A DNA stretch of 64,000 nt from Spisula solida (GCA_947247005.1 OX365953.1:3353001-3417000), one strand, 5' to 3'. Shown: positions 12,801 to 23,655, counted from the stretch's first letter. Numbers and translations: made by a program. The notes: generated from the sequence alone by a model not told the origin.

Positions 12801-15800
12801 TAATTCAAAATGGCGTGTAGTGCGGTGTTGGATGCTGTTGTGGGAGTTGCTCTTGTGGTCATCTTTTTGTCACGTTGTAATATGTGATATGTGTGCTATG
12901 TGTTGTGTTTATGTGCTGTTCTGTTCAGTTAACTGGTGCATGCCTTTCCTGGCCAATTTGCAATTGTTTATTTATTGTGCTGTTGGATGCTGTTGTGTGA
13001 GTTGCTCTTGTGGTCATCTTTTTGTCACGTTGTAATATGTGATTTTCATTTTGTGTGCTGTAGTTTGTGCCTTTTGTGCTGTTCTGTTCGGTTAACTGAT
13101 GCATGCCCTTCTTGTCCAATTTGAAATTGTCTATTTATTGTGAAATCAGGGAATATGTTATAATGTGCGTTTGTCTTTATCAACATAGTGAGATCCGGAT
13201 GAATATCCTCACAAAGTTTGTTTGTTTTGTTTACCTACCTTCAGTTTTATGTCCGGGTTTTAAGCCCTGGGGAAATAAAGATACACGTCGGGCTAAATTC
13301 TTTGGGGAGGAGAAATGCATACTGTATCTTGGACTTACTAATGGACCAATTGTAAGTCTAGATTAGACATTTTGTCACCACCCTTCCACAGTTATCTACC
13401 GGCCTACTATAACTTCGTTAAACAAATCAGATGTGACTGAAAATGTTATGGTTAACAAATACATTTAAACCTAAAACAAAACGAGTTCCTATCTTTCTTA
13501 TCGGGAATACTAGCTATGGATTAAAACACTCACCTAGATTACACAATCCACAGTGTTGTCTACATACCAACTTTGCATGATGAACATCGTCACATAAAGT
13601 ATATAAGGAACTTGTAAAGAAACAGTTGAATTCTGGATCGTCTTTGCACCCACCCGGTCCGACAGCTGTGAAATAATAAAAATGGCGAGCATAGCCTTTA
13701 TTTGCTAGAGCCTCTACCTGTATTTGAACCCGGATCCCCCGATGAGACGGCAAGCGCGCTAACCATTGAGATATAGAGGCACACACTACATAAGTTAGTA
13801 AACAGACCGTCAAATTAAACACAACTGTATTCCTGACATTAAGAATGGCAAATAATATAAGCAGTGATACTAATAGCGGTAAAAACAAAATAAAACATAG
13901 GATCTTTATTTTATCGCAGCGTACGCAATTAACTAGAATCTAGTAATTCACAATAGGCAAAATATAAACAGATATATAATAGTTAACGAAGAAAGCATGA
14001 CTGCCATATTTCGGTAGTAATACTAGTACTATACTAAGGAAAGTAAAATAGCCAAACATTGTTCAAGCAACCAAACCCTTCTCTACATAAATAAATATAC
14101 CAGATTTATATAGCGCCCTTTTCATGCAAACGCACGTTCAAAGGCACTTTACATTATTGTGTTGCAGCCACGACGGTGCACGTGCATCCTCTACCAGTGC
14201 AGATACAGCATAATCTGACCAGAGGGACAGACTGAGAGAAAGCCCCTGAAGGGAGAGCGAGACATTAGATACAGGCATGTCCGGCGCGGTTGAAGGGCGC
14301 CTAGCTCTTATTTCGAATAGACAGCCTGGTTCTTTAATGTGCCCGGTGTATAGCACCGATACACAGCTTCCTGGCACTTCCAGATACTTTGCAGACCACA
14401 CGGCCATATACTAGTATAGTGGGAAATATTATTAATATTTCAGAAATGTCAAGTTCCGATGCCAGGGATTGAACCCCCGACCTCTGGATTGAAAGCCCAG
14501 TGCGTTACCACTGAGCTAAATCCGCTTACATGTCGAGGACATGACCGTAGCGACAGTATCGAAAGAACATAATCTGACCAAACACAGTAATCGAACCCAG
14601 GTGGCCTGGGTGACAGTTTAACACTCAACCTGCTGCGCTAACCGGTTGTTGTTGTAACCAGCATAAATACTAACCCTGTATGCTCCTTGTACACATTCCC
14701 TTGTTACACCCATCAACAGCACAGCATTGACTACAATCACGATACTCTTTCACTGATCTACCAAACACGGATGTTCCTGGTACCTTGTGTGCTGAGGCCA
14801 TACATACCTGTAATGTCCTAAATAACGTTAGAACCATTGAGCTATACAGTGTTCATCACATATAAATTTAATTATTTATACTCATTACTTAAAACTTACC
14901 AAACAATAAAACAATTAAGTGGAGATTTTATTTTATAGATAACCATTATAAAACTAAAAAGTCAATAATAAAAGAAAGCAGCAATGAATAGAAACAACAG
15001 ATCACAAAGAAAAACATCACAAAGGGACCAAGAAACAAACTGAAAATGCACAACATACCAACAAGAAACACAAAACAACAATAATAGATCGGAAAGGGGG
15101 AAGCAGTACCGAGTAGAAACACTATTGTTAACACCACTATGTTATTCTGTTCGGTTACTTAAGTTTCGCCTATGCCACAGTGTAGTTCATATTGACTTTG
15201 TTCAAACACCTATATCTGCACTCATATTGGGATATAAATATTCAACCAATGGCGCCATCGAGGACAACCCGGAAACACCATGCTTATTGGCACCACACTG
15301 GACCTTCTTTTAAACTACTTAAGTTTCACCTTTGTCACACCTATATTTACACCCGTAGTGGATTTGGATGTTTAGAGCACGGCGCCAACGAGGACAACCC
15401 GGAAACACCATTATTGTTGGCACCACACTGGAGCTTCTATTGAGTTACTTCAGTTTCGCCTTCGTCACAGTGTAGTTCCTAATGTCTCTATTTACACCTA
15501 TACTTGTACCCGTAGTGGATTTGGATATTTAGAGCACGGCGCCAACGAGGACAACCCAGAAACACCATGGTTAGCCCCCACTGGACCTTCTATTGAGTTT
15601 TACCTTAGCCATAGCGTAGTTCCTATAACCCTATAGGCACATACGTTTGCACCCATAGTTGGATTTGAACATTTAGCACACGGCGCCATGGTCAATGTGA
15701 TATACGATTAAACCACTCAGCTACGGCGCAAAACCCGAAAACATTACACAAATAACCAGTATCAGTGCCACTACATCATACCATACAACCTGTTCTCTTA

Positions 15801-17013
15801 TATATACATGTATAGTAATGACCGGATGATGGGGGAATTTCAAAACTCTGTATTTTGTGATATAATTTCTTAGGCCTGTAAATATATCAACTCACCTGCT
15901 TGCTCCTGCACCCCAACGTATATTTGGTGTCTTCCCCAACACCCTCTGTATCCGTATAGCAGTACTTTTGATGAAAAATAAACATATTATTATACACCAA
16001 AATACACACCAAATTCATTATCAAAACGTAACATATTCATGTCTTTAAAATTTGTATATTGTCCCAGACGGTTGACCAAGTCAGTTGTTCTGAAATAAAC
16101 TGGTACTAAATTCTTAAAGTAACGATCAAATTTAAACTCTTTAAGATTTATTAACAACTGCAATTGGTGACTGATACGGTGTGTAGGAATTCATCAACTG
16201 AATCATTATAAGTATTGCAGCTCCATTCAACACACTTTAAAATTGCTACCAAATTATAAAGAATGTAAATTTGATCGTAAGTTTACGATTTCCGTAAGTC
16301 ATTTAAATAAAACAGTACCCAATAGTCCAGTACTGCCATTCTCTTCCATTATGGCTATCGACAACTTCCTTGCATGTGAATAAGATGACCGCAGTGAATT
16401 CAATGTCACAAAAGACCATAGCAACTCTTACCAAGGAATCGCACTCGTGGATTGCATTTATGCTGCCAACAGGGCTATTAGCTAAGGTTGGCGTTGCTTG
16501 CAATTTTGTAGTTGCGTTGAACATTGTCAGTGCCTTTTTGTTATAAACTTTAAAAGTCGTCTATTTGTAGTGTTGGACATTGTGTCGTGCAATTGCGGTA
16601 TGTGATGTGTTTTTATGTTTTCTGTGCTCGGCTGTTCAAGTTGAGTGCTGCCTTCCCTGTCCGATTATCTATCATCTTCTTGCATTAAGGCTATAAGCTA
16701 TGTGGGTGTGGCTTGCAGTTAGGCGCTACCAACTGCGCTTCTAGCTTGGGTGGGCATGGCTTGCGACATGTTTAAGAACTAGATAAGCATGATGGTGTAC
16801 CCACAGGAACTTGAAATTCTATCAATAAAATATCATAGCAGTCTAAACGAATATAATATAATACCGAAGCGATTTTCATTAGATCGACAGCTATGATATT
16901 TTATGGACAGAATTTCAAATTCCTGTGGTTTACCTCATCCATTCCACATTCTGCAACATGATGACATTCTGTGATGTTTGATATTATGTGACACTGGTAG
17001 CAGTCCAAGCATA
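3850..17013 (-). CDS. Secreted mosaic protein: Ly6/uPAR, ShK-like, 4x TSP1, 2x SRCR (unit A)
   Basis: Exons in coding order: 16934-17013, 15896-15964, 14675-14807, 13534-13665, 11577-11747, 11032-11175, 9671-9838, 8411-8581, 7334-7475, 6149-6324, 5260-5410, 3850-4021. All junctions have GT/AG sites and phases close on one frame of 569 residues ending in TGA. Residues 1-94 form a Ly6/uPAR fold (CYQC start, CCAVDGCN end). Residues 95-138 are an ShK-like six-cysteine domain. Four TSP1 repeats cover about 139-356, each with the WSxW start and a TC or SC motif. Two SRCR domains cover about 357-569, each split over two exons (GRLEV, GTxC, CxGxExxLxxC). Most module junctions are phase 1, as expected for exon shuffling. 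The first exon falls after an AG acceptor with a pyrimidine-rich tract and no in-frame ATG, so the start codon and signal peptide lie in an unidentified upstream exon. No transmembrane segment is seen, so secretion is likely. A role in recognition or adhesion is inferred from the domains. Confidence 0.9.
4628..4717. mobile_element. Small inverted-repeat element (MITE), internally deleted copy
   Basis: It begins with ACCGCATATTCTCACTTA and ends with the near-complement AAAGGTGGATATATGCGGT. The unit B partner (45,448-45,554) is longer and retains a matching TAAGACGA/TCGTCTTA pair, so unit A has lost about 17 bases. It lies in the last intron of the mosaic gene. Confidence 0.55.
6335..6558. mobile_element. 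Foldback (nested palindrome) element in SRCR-1 intron
   Basis: Outer arms (CCCGATACACC at about 6,347 and GGTGTATCGGG at about 6,536) enclose inner arms built on CTCTGACGG/CCGTCAGAG and on CGATGTAACGCT/AGCGTTACATCG. RNA or single-stranded DNA from it could form a long hairpin. It begins only about 10 bases upstream (in gene sense) of the acceptor of the exon at 6,149-6,324, so it includes the branch-point region. A related piece occurs near 10,030-10,070. Confidence 0.7.
6622..6837. mobile_element. MITE with CGCTGGCTTAGAA ends, locus 1 (unit A)
   Basis: About 216 bases with inverted ends: CGCTGGCTTAGAA plus GAAGGTCGTAAGTA on the left, and CTTACTTCTCATTCTAAGTC plus AGC on the right. The same family occurs at 10,105, 36,495, 39,453 and 40,124. 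It carries no coding capacity. Confidence 0.65.
9501..9617 (-). pseudogene. Relic of a TSP1 half-exon (unit A)
   Basis: The minus strand repeats the 3' half of the TSP1-3 exon (9,671-9,838), including STYGRDCQGQTE and KVCNSVACT, and then a GTAAGTG donor. The 5' half with the WSxW motif and the acceptor is missing, and flanking intron bases are duplicated too. It looks like a partial tandem duplication inside the intron, not a usable exon. It is present in unit B as well. Confidence 0.65.
9970..10710. other. Unit-A-specific block in a mosaic-gene intron
   Basis: In unit B the sequence GGACTTGAAAACTG continues directly into the bases found after about 10,710 here. The extra block contains one MITE (10,105-10,340) and a fragment related to the 6.3 kb foldback element. 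No exon is supported within it. Confidence 0.7.
10105..10340. mobile_element. MITE with CGCTGGCTTAGAA ends, locus 2 (unit A only)
   Basis: The left end TCGCTGGCTTAGAATT, followed by GGAAGGTCGCAAGTA, and the right end TTATTCTAAGC identify the family. It is part of a roughly 740-base block (about 9,970-10,710) absent from unit B. Confidence 0.55.
11930..13240. repeat. Composite interspersed repeat (GTCATTCAGC / CTGCCTTCCCTGTCC family)
   Basis: Degenerate units of about 140 bases carry the motif ACTAGGTCATTCAGC (near 11,950, 12,085 and 12,230). They are followed by a segment with GCTGCCTTCCCTGTC and a local 150-base duplication built on TTGCTCTTGTGGTCATC (near 12,850 and 13,005). Related fragments lie at about 16,570-16,690, 24,300-24,600, 28,560-28,710, 29,965-30,095 and 35,480-35,660, and in reverse near 11,420 and 22,690. 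The short open frames here are not conserved genes. Unit B partner: about 52,262-53,570. Confidence 0.6.
13710..13780 (-). repeat. tRNA-like sequence in a unit-A-specific insertion
   Basis: The 71 bases have perfectly paired 7-base ends (GCCTCTA and TAGAGGC) and a B-box-like GGGTTCAAATAC. The T stem pairs poorly and the anticodon cannot be assigned. The insertion spans about 13,706-13,847 and is absent from unit B. A tRNA-derived SINE or tRNA pseudogene is more likely than a working tRNA. Confidence 0.5.
14090..14531 (-). mobile_element. tRNA-derived SINE, near full length, unit A only
   Basis: On the minus strand it starts with a tRNA-like head, GCGGATTTAGCTCAGTGGTA, whose anticodon loop would read TTC, with a B box GGGTTCAATCCC. 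A body of about 300 bases follows. It ends with GTAAAGTGCCTTTGAACG and GGGCGCTATATAAAT, a tail type seen in many metazoan SINEs. Unit B has the empty site (CTCTACAT running into GTCGAGG near 54,340), so the insertion is younger than the split of the two copies. Confidence 0.7.
14585..14650 (-). repeat. tRNA-like SINE head
   Basis: The minus strand has a good A box (GGTTAGCGCAGCAGG) and B box (GGGTTCGATTAC) at tRNA-like spacing but no paired acceptor stem. It is present in unit B near 54,394-54,456 with several changes. It is probably an old SINE promoter region. Confidence 0.5.
15125..15720. repeat. Tandem repeat, about 130-160 base units, four copies (unit A)
   Basis: Units are marked by ACTTAAGTTTCGCC or close variants at about 15,158, 15,316 and 15,446 and a degenerate fourth at 15,595. 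Each has a GTAGTGGATTTGGAT-type segment, GGCGCCAACGAGGACAACCC and a CACACTGGA segment. It lies in the intron between the second and third visible exons of the mosaic gene. Overlapping open frames here are by-products of the repeat. Confidence 0.8.
16040..16320 (-). repeat. Interspersed repeat with a decayed open frame
   Basis: The segment carries GATCGTAAGTTTACGATTTC and ATAAAACAGTACCC at its right side. It recurs at 55,700-56,000 (unit B partner) and, diverged, at 62,534-62,735, where it is an insertion absent from unit A. The unit B copy has an 87-residue open frame on the minus strand that is interrupted here. I do not recognise the protein. Confidence 0.5.
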
Positions 17014-17506
17014 CTGATATATAGAAACATAAAAAACATAGGTATAGCTCGCCGGAAATTACTATAGTCGTATTAATAAACAAACATGGATAATATCAAC
17101 ACTACATAGTCGACTGACCGCTTGCTATTATCAATGTATATTAAAATAGTACACACGCCAAATTAAAAGTGATTAAGCTAAAGGATGAACATTCTTGTTC
17201 GACGTTAGAAATATAATATGTGATCATCAATTTATATTTGTAAATAATGCAAGTCATATCGACAACGGACTCTCGGAACAAATTCAGTTCAAACATATTG
17301 AATTTTCAACGATTAGAGTAAGAGTTTAACAACAGTAGTACTTAATCAATATAATACTAGTATTTAGAGAAGAAACGAAATTGATTTTGTTGTTAATACA
17401 TGTATGTTTTAATTATTCAATGCCTTGTTGTAAATAAGATATGTATTGTTCTATTATTATATATGTCTTAAAATGTTACCTTGAGAATATAAATATTATA
17501 ATATTA

Positions 17507-18790
17507 GTATAGGATAGAACATGAGTAGGTGTTGTATATGGGATTTATAACTCCGAGTGAAACGAGGATTATAATCCCATATCAACACCTACGAGCTGTT
17601 CTATCTTACTTAGACTATAGATAAATAATCTTTGTTTATCAGGTACACTTCGCCTATAAATCGACCAGTACATAGGGTATGATAAACCATTTAAGTGCTG
17701 GTGTAATATGTTAAGTGTTGCATGATGCATATATAGATCTAAGCGGCAAAATTAAGCTATTTACAGTAAAACCTCAATAATGAAACTCCTTCTTGGGACT
17801 GTAAAAAACTTATCTCAATAATTCTACCAAAGAGCAAACAGATGAAAACGGAACGAAGAATGGTTAATTCTGAGCCAATCTTGTTAAAGAGGTGGTCTTC
17901 ATATAGGTGCAATTTCTCTGTGAATTTGAGGTTGAATAATGTGCAAATCAGTGGACAGAAAGTAGTGGTCTTTATTTTAAAGTGGTCTTGTAGGTGAGGT
18001 CTTCATTTGTAAATTATGGGTTGTGATAGTATGAAAGTCATTTACTTCAATCACCAGACACCATTGGAACCCCTACAATTTGTTTTAATCATTTAGTTGG
18101 TTTTAAGTTCTACTCTGTGAAAATGATGTTTTAGAAGAGAGGGGTAATCTGCACGTAATTGTTGAAGACACAATAGAACAGAACAACCTATGTAGAGTGA
18201 GACCCTTTGTGGGCTGCAAATATTGGTCATTGTTCAGAAGTTGTTGCCCTTCAGAATTTACAAAAGTATATACATGTAATAACTTCAAGTAACTTTGAAG
18301 GTTTTGTTATACAGAGGTTGTTGCACTACATATGTCCCCTAGCGAGGTCGTACTGAAGTCACAGAAGCTACCACGGCATTCACCTTCTACTGATAATGTT
18401 GTCAGCACTCAGCAGAGATGTTGGCAATACCTTAATTGGTTAATTATCTATCAAAATTGTTGTCTCAGATTATGACAGTAATAATGAACAAATGTAGAAA
18501 GGTTTGATATACATGTACATGTATTCTAATAAGTCCAATTAGTTACTTGTTTAAATTATAGTATTGTTATAATATAGACTAAACTAAGCTTGGTATCAAA
18601 AATGTTTGGCATCCACATTTTCTGTGCTAAATGCATGTATACATTATTATAGCTATGCTCAATTATTTTGCTTGGCCTACTATGGTATATAGCAGTCTAT
18701 TGTTATATATACCACAGCAAAGTGTTGTATACGGGATTTATTCAACTCTTTTTCTCCATGCTGATTGGCTAGCTACTGAGATCTATAGTC
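17507..18790. mobile_element. Unit-A-specific 1.28 kb insertion starting with a foldback
   Basis: Unit B runs directly from ATAAATATTATAATATTA into TAATTGTTAATTT near 57,300. The insert opens with a hairpin (17,512-17,606) whose arms include GATAGAACA, GTAGGTGTTG and ATGGGATT with their complements TGTTCTATC, CAACACCTAC and AATCCCAT. Near its right end is a related GTGTTGTATACGGGATTTAT. It also contains CAGTAAAACCTC (17,764), resembling the pogo-like end at 47,388. It is non-coding as far as I can see. Confidence 0.65.
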
Positions 18791-19587
18791 TAATAATTGT
18801 TAATTTATTATATTATTCGACGGTCGTTACATTGACCCCATATATTCCATAGTTGATTTTAAGCACCGGTCGTTCTTTGTTGGTAAAATGTCTATTGCAA
18901 TATGCACATACTTGTTGTACATATAAGACGGTACTCAACGGTATCACACGGTACCAGATGTTTGTTTCGGAAAATACTCATTTACATTAAAAGAAATGAT
19001 TTTAAGTTGGCATACATTGTTACACATGACGTTATGAAATACTATCACTTACCTATTGACCTTGTTAGCGCAACAAATAGAAGAAACCGCAGCATTCTGT
19101 GAATATATGAGTCTAAAAGAAAAAAAAGGGAAATCAAACTCAATGCCTAAAACGTGAATAAATTAATTCTTAGAATATCATCCCGTTCGATCCCTGCTTT
19201 TCATTCTAATCAGATAATTTTACTGATGTTTTCAATATTCATTAAGTAGATACATCATCTCAAATTGAGATTTTGCTAAAAGCAGAGTCGGAATTTGAGA
19301 TACATTTGAAGTTCGATGTCTCTATATTTTAGTGTAAAAAGCTAAGAATAAGGTTTGTGATGCATTTTTTTGGGTGCGTCTCCCATGGATATTATATCTA
19401 AGTCGCATCCTAATATTTAAGATGAGATTTTGCTCATATTGAGATGTTCCGAGAGATACAGATGTACCAGTGTTGGAAAAGATCAGTTTTTCTAATTTCG
19501 AAATATTACTTTATCAATTATGTCGAAAATATAGTACGTATGTCCTCCTATCGTGTTTCGAAATCGTTAAAATGTACAAATGGACCG

Positions 19588-19853
19588 CTTCCTCGATAGC
19601 GTAGTGGTTGAGCGTTCACTTCGAGTGCGGTAGGTCTCGGGTTCGATCCCTGGCCGCGTCATACCAAAAGACGAAATAAAAATGGTACCAGAAATTTCCT
19701 TGCTAGACGCTCAGCATAAAAGAGAAACTAGCTTATCTTCTCTCATACCCTTGTGGCGATTGATTACATCAGGAATGAGGTGTCGAGAGTGATTAATATA
19801 AGTTAGAAAAACTTATTTCACAATCGACCTTAAATACATTAGTATAAACTAAT
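19588..19853 (+). mobile_element. tRNA-derived SINE, plus orientation (unit A)
   Basis: The tRNA-like head has an A box (ATAGCGTAGTGGTTGAGCG) and B box (GGGTTCGATCC), followed by GACGAAATAAAAATGGTACC and a body ending near CTAATG. A second copy lies in reverse at 21,327-21,580 and a third, truncated one at about 31,761-31,890. Unit B partner: 58,105-58,371. Confidence 0.7.
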
Positions 19854-21326
19854 GAACTGGTTAGTAACACAGAGGATGTCTAGTGTATATCAGTATTCGG
19901 AAGTAGCAAGTGTATCGAACATGCATTACCTGTATCTGGCAGGTGCCTCCTCCCTCGAAGAGGAAGGTTGTTGGCTAATCTTGCAGGAAGAATCCGAGTG
20001 ATCGCGCACTTACAACTAGCTCTTACAATTGTATCCGTCGAACACAAACAAACAACAACAAAAAACGAAAGGAAATCGGTGAGAATCTCCACCAGATATC
20101 TTAAAGAGGCTTAAGAAATTTTAAAATGCAGTTAATTTATAATGACATGATACAGATTGAACATTTATGCTCAAAGATGTTTACAATGAAGTCTGATTGT
20201 GTCAACTGTCAGCCGTGCACGAATAAAAGTCTCTGTAAAACGGAATCAATTGAAAACAAGCCATAACACTCTATGAAAAACACTAGGAAATGTTAAATTG
20301 TAATAAAATAACTCATAACTGTACTTACTGCATTCAGATCCCTACTCATGTACTAGTTAGATAAGATTTGAGAAATTCTTCATTTATAAATTCCATGAAT
20401 CCAAGATAAATATATCTTTGCTTTTACAAAAGGAAGCGCAGCCATGTTAAACTATAGCTGCCACTTAACTTGCCTGGGCATATCTTTAGTAAACTGATAA
20501 CATATTTAGTGCAACTTAAAGCACCTTAAAACCGGAGGTCCGATGAAAGGCTGTGTCTTTTGTATAAAAATATTTATGGCCTTGTTGCGGTACCCATGCC
20601 AACATATAAACAACATCCCGCGAGATTCCCAAGATATTCTCACGATCTATACTTTAGACAATTAAATACCCGGACTGACTACTACAAGTACTCATTTTCC
20701 CCCTTGCTATTGTATATACAATGGAACAGCTGGTTGCCAGCTAGAGTTGCCCTCCTGCCAGATTTGAACCGCCAGCTCCCTATCCCATACAATGCCATAA
20801 ATGTTTGCGTCATGTTTTTATCCTTTCACTAAGTCTTTGACTTTTTTAACATTTTAACAATATTCTTACTTCACTCACTTGCTTTTATATACTTTTTACT
20901 CTTTTATCAACTCACACTGTGCTGACGCGCACCTGCACATAATACCCGCAAGGGGGTGATGCAGTATAAATAGATAGAGATTAATAACAACAGGCGACAA
21001 ACACTACAATCTCAATGACATATATTTTTCTTGTGGGTTAGTAATTTTTGTCAAGGATGTTTCTGCTATATCGGATGAACCGGTACGAGTTTATTTGCAA
21101 ACCGCTAGACGGTCTGCCGAAGTTTCTGGTTCGATTTCCTGGTCTTGCATTTTTTTGTTCTTCCATTTAATAAGCCATTGTCTTCTGTTATAACATGTGG
21201 AGGATTTTCAATTTCTGGCGAAGAACGAATTCGTTCCAGTCACAGCATGAAAAGTTACGTTTAATTATATCAAGACATCGTAAATCCATTTCAGAAAACT
21301 GTAAATGATAAGCATTAATTTTAATT

Positions 21327-21580
21327 TATACTAATTTATTTAAGGTCGATTGTGAAACAAGTTTTTCCAACTTATATTAATCACTCTCGACACCTCAGTC
21401 CTGATGTTATCCATCGAGAGTATGAGAGAAGAGAAGCCAGTTTCCCTTTTTGCTGAGCGTCTAGCAAGGGAAATTTTGGTACCATTTTTATTTCGTCTTT
21501 GGTATGACGCGCCCAGGGATCGAACCCGAGACCTCCCGCACTCGAAGCGAACGCTCAACCACTAAGCTATCGAGGAGTCG
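21327..21580 (-). mobile_element. tRNA-derived SINE, minus orientation (unit A)
   Basis: This is the reverse-complement relative of 19,588-19,853 along nearly its full length, including GGTACCATTTTTATTTCGTC and the tRNA-like head. It forms an inverted pair separated by about 1.5 kb. Unit B partner: 59,831-60,084. Confidence 0.7.
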
Positions 21581-23655
21581 CATTAAATTTGTAAATTTCA
21601 TTGACAGAGATAGAATTAAATTTATTAAGTTTTAATTTGAAATGTCCCTCCTGGTTCCTATTTCCCGAAGCATCACAAGTAGAAAATCTCAACTCAAACT
21701 AAGATTTTGCTCAAATCAGAGTCGAAATTAGAGATAAATCTGGAGTTTCAGCTCTTAACATTTTACTGTGATAAACTCAGAACAACATTTATGTTTAGTA
21801 ATGCTAATTTGGAGTCCCGCCCCGCATGGAAAGTAACTTAAAGACACATATCAATGTTTGAGATGAGATTTAGCTCAGATTGAGATGTTTTGGGAGATCG
21901 GGGCCAGAGCTTCCATAAGTTCATGTAGAGACTAGTTTAACCTTACAGCATGAAGGCTTTGGCAAATTAGAAATTATCAATAGTGAGTGAAAAAATACTC
22001 AAAACTTGAACACAAAGAACAATGGACTGTTTACTTATTTCAATCATTTTCGGATCAATATCTATCGGTATTTTACAATTTACATACAAGTTTTGTTATT
22101 TCTGATTGACAGTGTGAATAATCTGGTTCAATGAGCATTGTAAATTGAAATATCTAAATTCATTTATTGGCATTCCTTTCCATTTCTTGTACTATAAATC
22201 GATCTTTGAACTATACTCAACTACAAAAATAAAATTACATTTTGAGACAGTCAGTTCATTAGTTTTGAAAGAAAAAATCTTCCAATTAAAATAATTTCGT
22301 ATCAGTATGAGCCCATGTAGAAATTAAGGGTACAATTATTGTATTTCTTATGATAATAGTTTAAGTCATACGGCTTATTAGTTTCTTGGTGAAAATCGCC
22401 AAGTTAAATGCACCCTTAAGAAATGTGTGCAAAATCATAAAATAAACATAAAAGTTCCCTTTTTTATGTATATGATGATAATAAAACGACTAAAAACGAA
22501 ATTATTTTTAGAATAATGTTACATTTGTATCAACATTTCACCGGTACAGATTCTTCGTGGTAATAAGCAGTTAACAACAAATGATTCATTTTTAAAATGA
22601 TTTTTAATTGAAAAAAATCAGACACTTGTTTCGTGTACTATAGATGTAAACTATTGTTATAATTAAAATATTATATTAAGTCAAACAGGGAAGGCAGCAC
22701 TCAAGTCTTATTGAACTTGCAAGTTAAAGAGAGCGGCCCGATATTTTTATAAGCTACTTAAACTTTTTGTCATACAATTATGATTTAATTGTATTTATAA
22801 ATTATGAAAATCCTATGTACGGTAGGTATTATTGTATGTAAAGAAAAATGAAAACGTACTACAAAAATCATATTGTAAAACTGAACGCATCTTTGGATTA
22901 TCTGCAATAATAACTTTGGTTTGAGATCATAATGCTAGTATTGTTTTAAACAGGCTTTAACCAATATTCGCGACTATTTGTTTAGTTAAATAAAGTTGAA
23001 ATTAAAGATCCGTGTAGTTTTAGCAATATGTTTTATCTGTATTGGTTTCATAACAATATCAGCTACTGCTCACGATAGAAAATATACAATTCATTCCCAA
23101 TTTGAAGAAACAAAACAATGTCGGTAGCAATACAGCGATACGCCTTTTTTAAAAACAGACGAAATATAAGGGGGTGTATTCGTATTTGTTTCACGTCTTA
23201 AAATTGCCGATTTATCTTATGCATTTATTTCGTAAGAATAATAATTATTATTAGATTAAATCGCAACTTTAATGTTGGTAAAATAGGGAAATGTAAAGTA
23301 TAAAGGTCACGTTTCTTTTGTCGGTTTGTATACGTTATTTTTCAATTGGTAAAACACTCGTGAAAGAAATCAAGGAGTACCTAAATATTTGATACATGTT
23401 TTGGATTCACGTTTATGAGTGTGCGTCAAAGCAATGCGCTTATAGACACAGTTATGTTTATGATTAGTTTAAATAAACAAAGATTATCAAATGTTCAGTA
23501 CTTATATCTGGAAAATCAACACATATCTCGATTTTGTTTAATATTTCAGCTTCAAGTATTTTTCAATAATGCGAATTACGAAATTGTGAAACTCGTAAAT
23601 TGAACACATTGATTGGTATGTTTATTTTCGATTAGTTATATAAAACGAAGACAAA

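Larger units (their letters stand above)
17014..23655. other. Divergent spacer between mosaic gene and NHL gene
   Basis: It should contain the missing first exon and promoter of the mosaic gene and the 5' region of the NHL gene, which point away from each other. I could not pin either down. It holds the 1.28 kb insertion, a pair of inverted SINEs, and two members of a repeat with GAGATTTTGCTCA and GATTGAGATGTTT segments (about 19,255-19,460 and 21,685-21,905). Bases 22,680-23,655 are nearly identical to unit B, whereas 21,930-22,670 are markedly more diverged. Confidence 0.5.

Noticed and set aside
12432..13366. Several plus-strand open frames of 62-114 residues, cysteine- and hydrophobic-rich
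   Set aside because: They lie inside an interspersed composite repeat and several are broken by indels in unit B.
14460..14531. A functional tRNA-Glu gene
   Set aside because: The head looks tRNA-like with anticodon TTC, but the acceptor stem does not pair and a SINE body and tail follow. It is a SINE head.
15192..15443. Overlapping open frames near 15.2-15.4 kb
   Set aside because: They are produced by a tandem repeat that differs in unit number between the copies.
16901..17083. Open frame beginning at 17,083 as the N terminus of the Ly6 domain
   Set aside because: Its first codon is TTG, and the hydrophobic stretch reads as the pyrimidine tract before an AG acceptor. The exon is better started at 17,013.
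19588..19660. A functional tRNA gene on the plus strand
   Set aside because: A and B boxes are good, but the same sequence with the same non-tRNA body occurs in several places. It is a SINE.
19880..20092. Minus-strand frame resembling a signal peptide (hydrophobic FFVVVCLC) followed by a GTAAGTG donor in phase 1, which would fit the missing first exon of the mosaic gene
   Set aside because: It has no ATG (the frame opens with GTG after an upstream stop), and unit B has one extra A in the preceding homopolymer, which shifts the frame. It remains only a weak candidate.
23637..23644. TATATAAA as a TATA box of the NHL gene
   Set aside because: It is only 12 bases upstream of the ATG, too close to give a transcript with the start codon, and unit B has a changed base (GTATAAAA).
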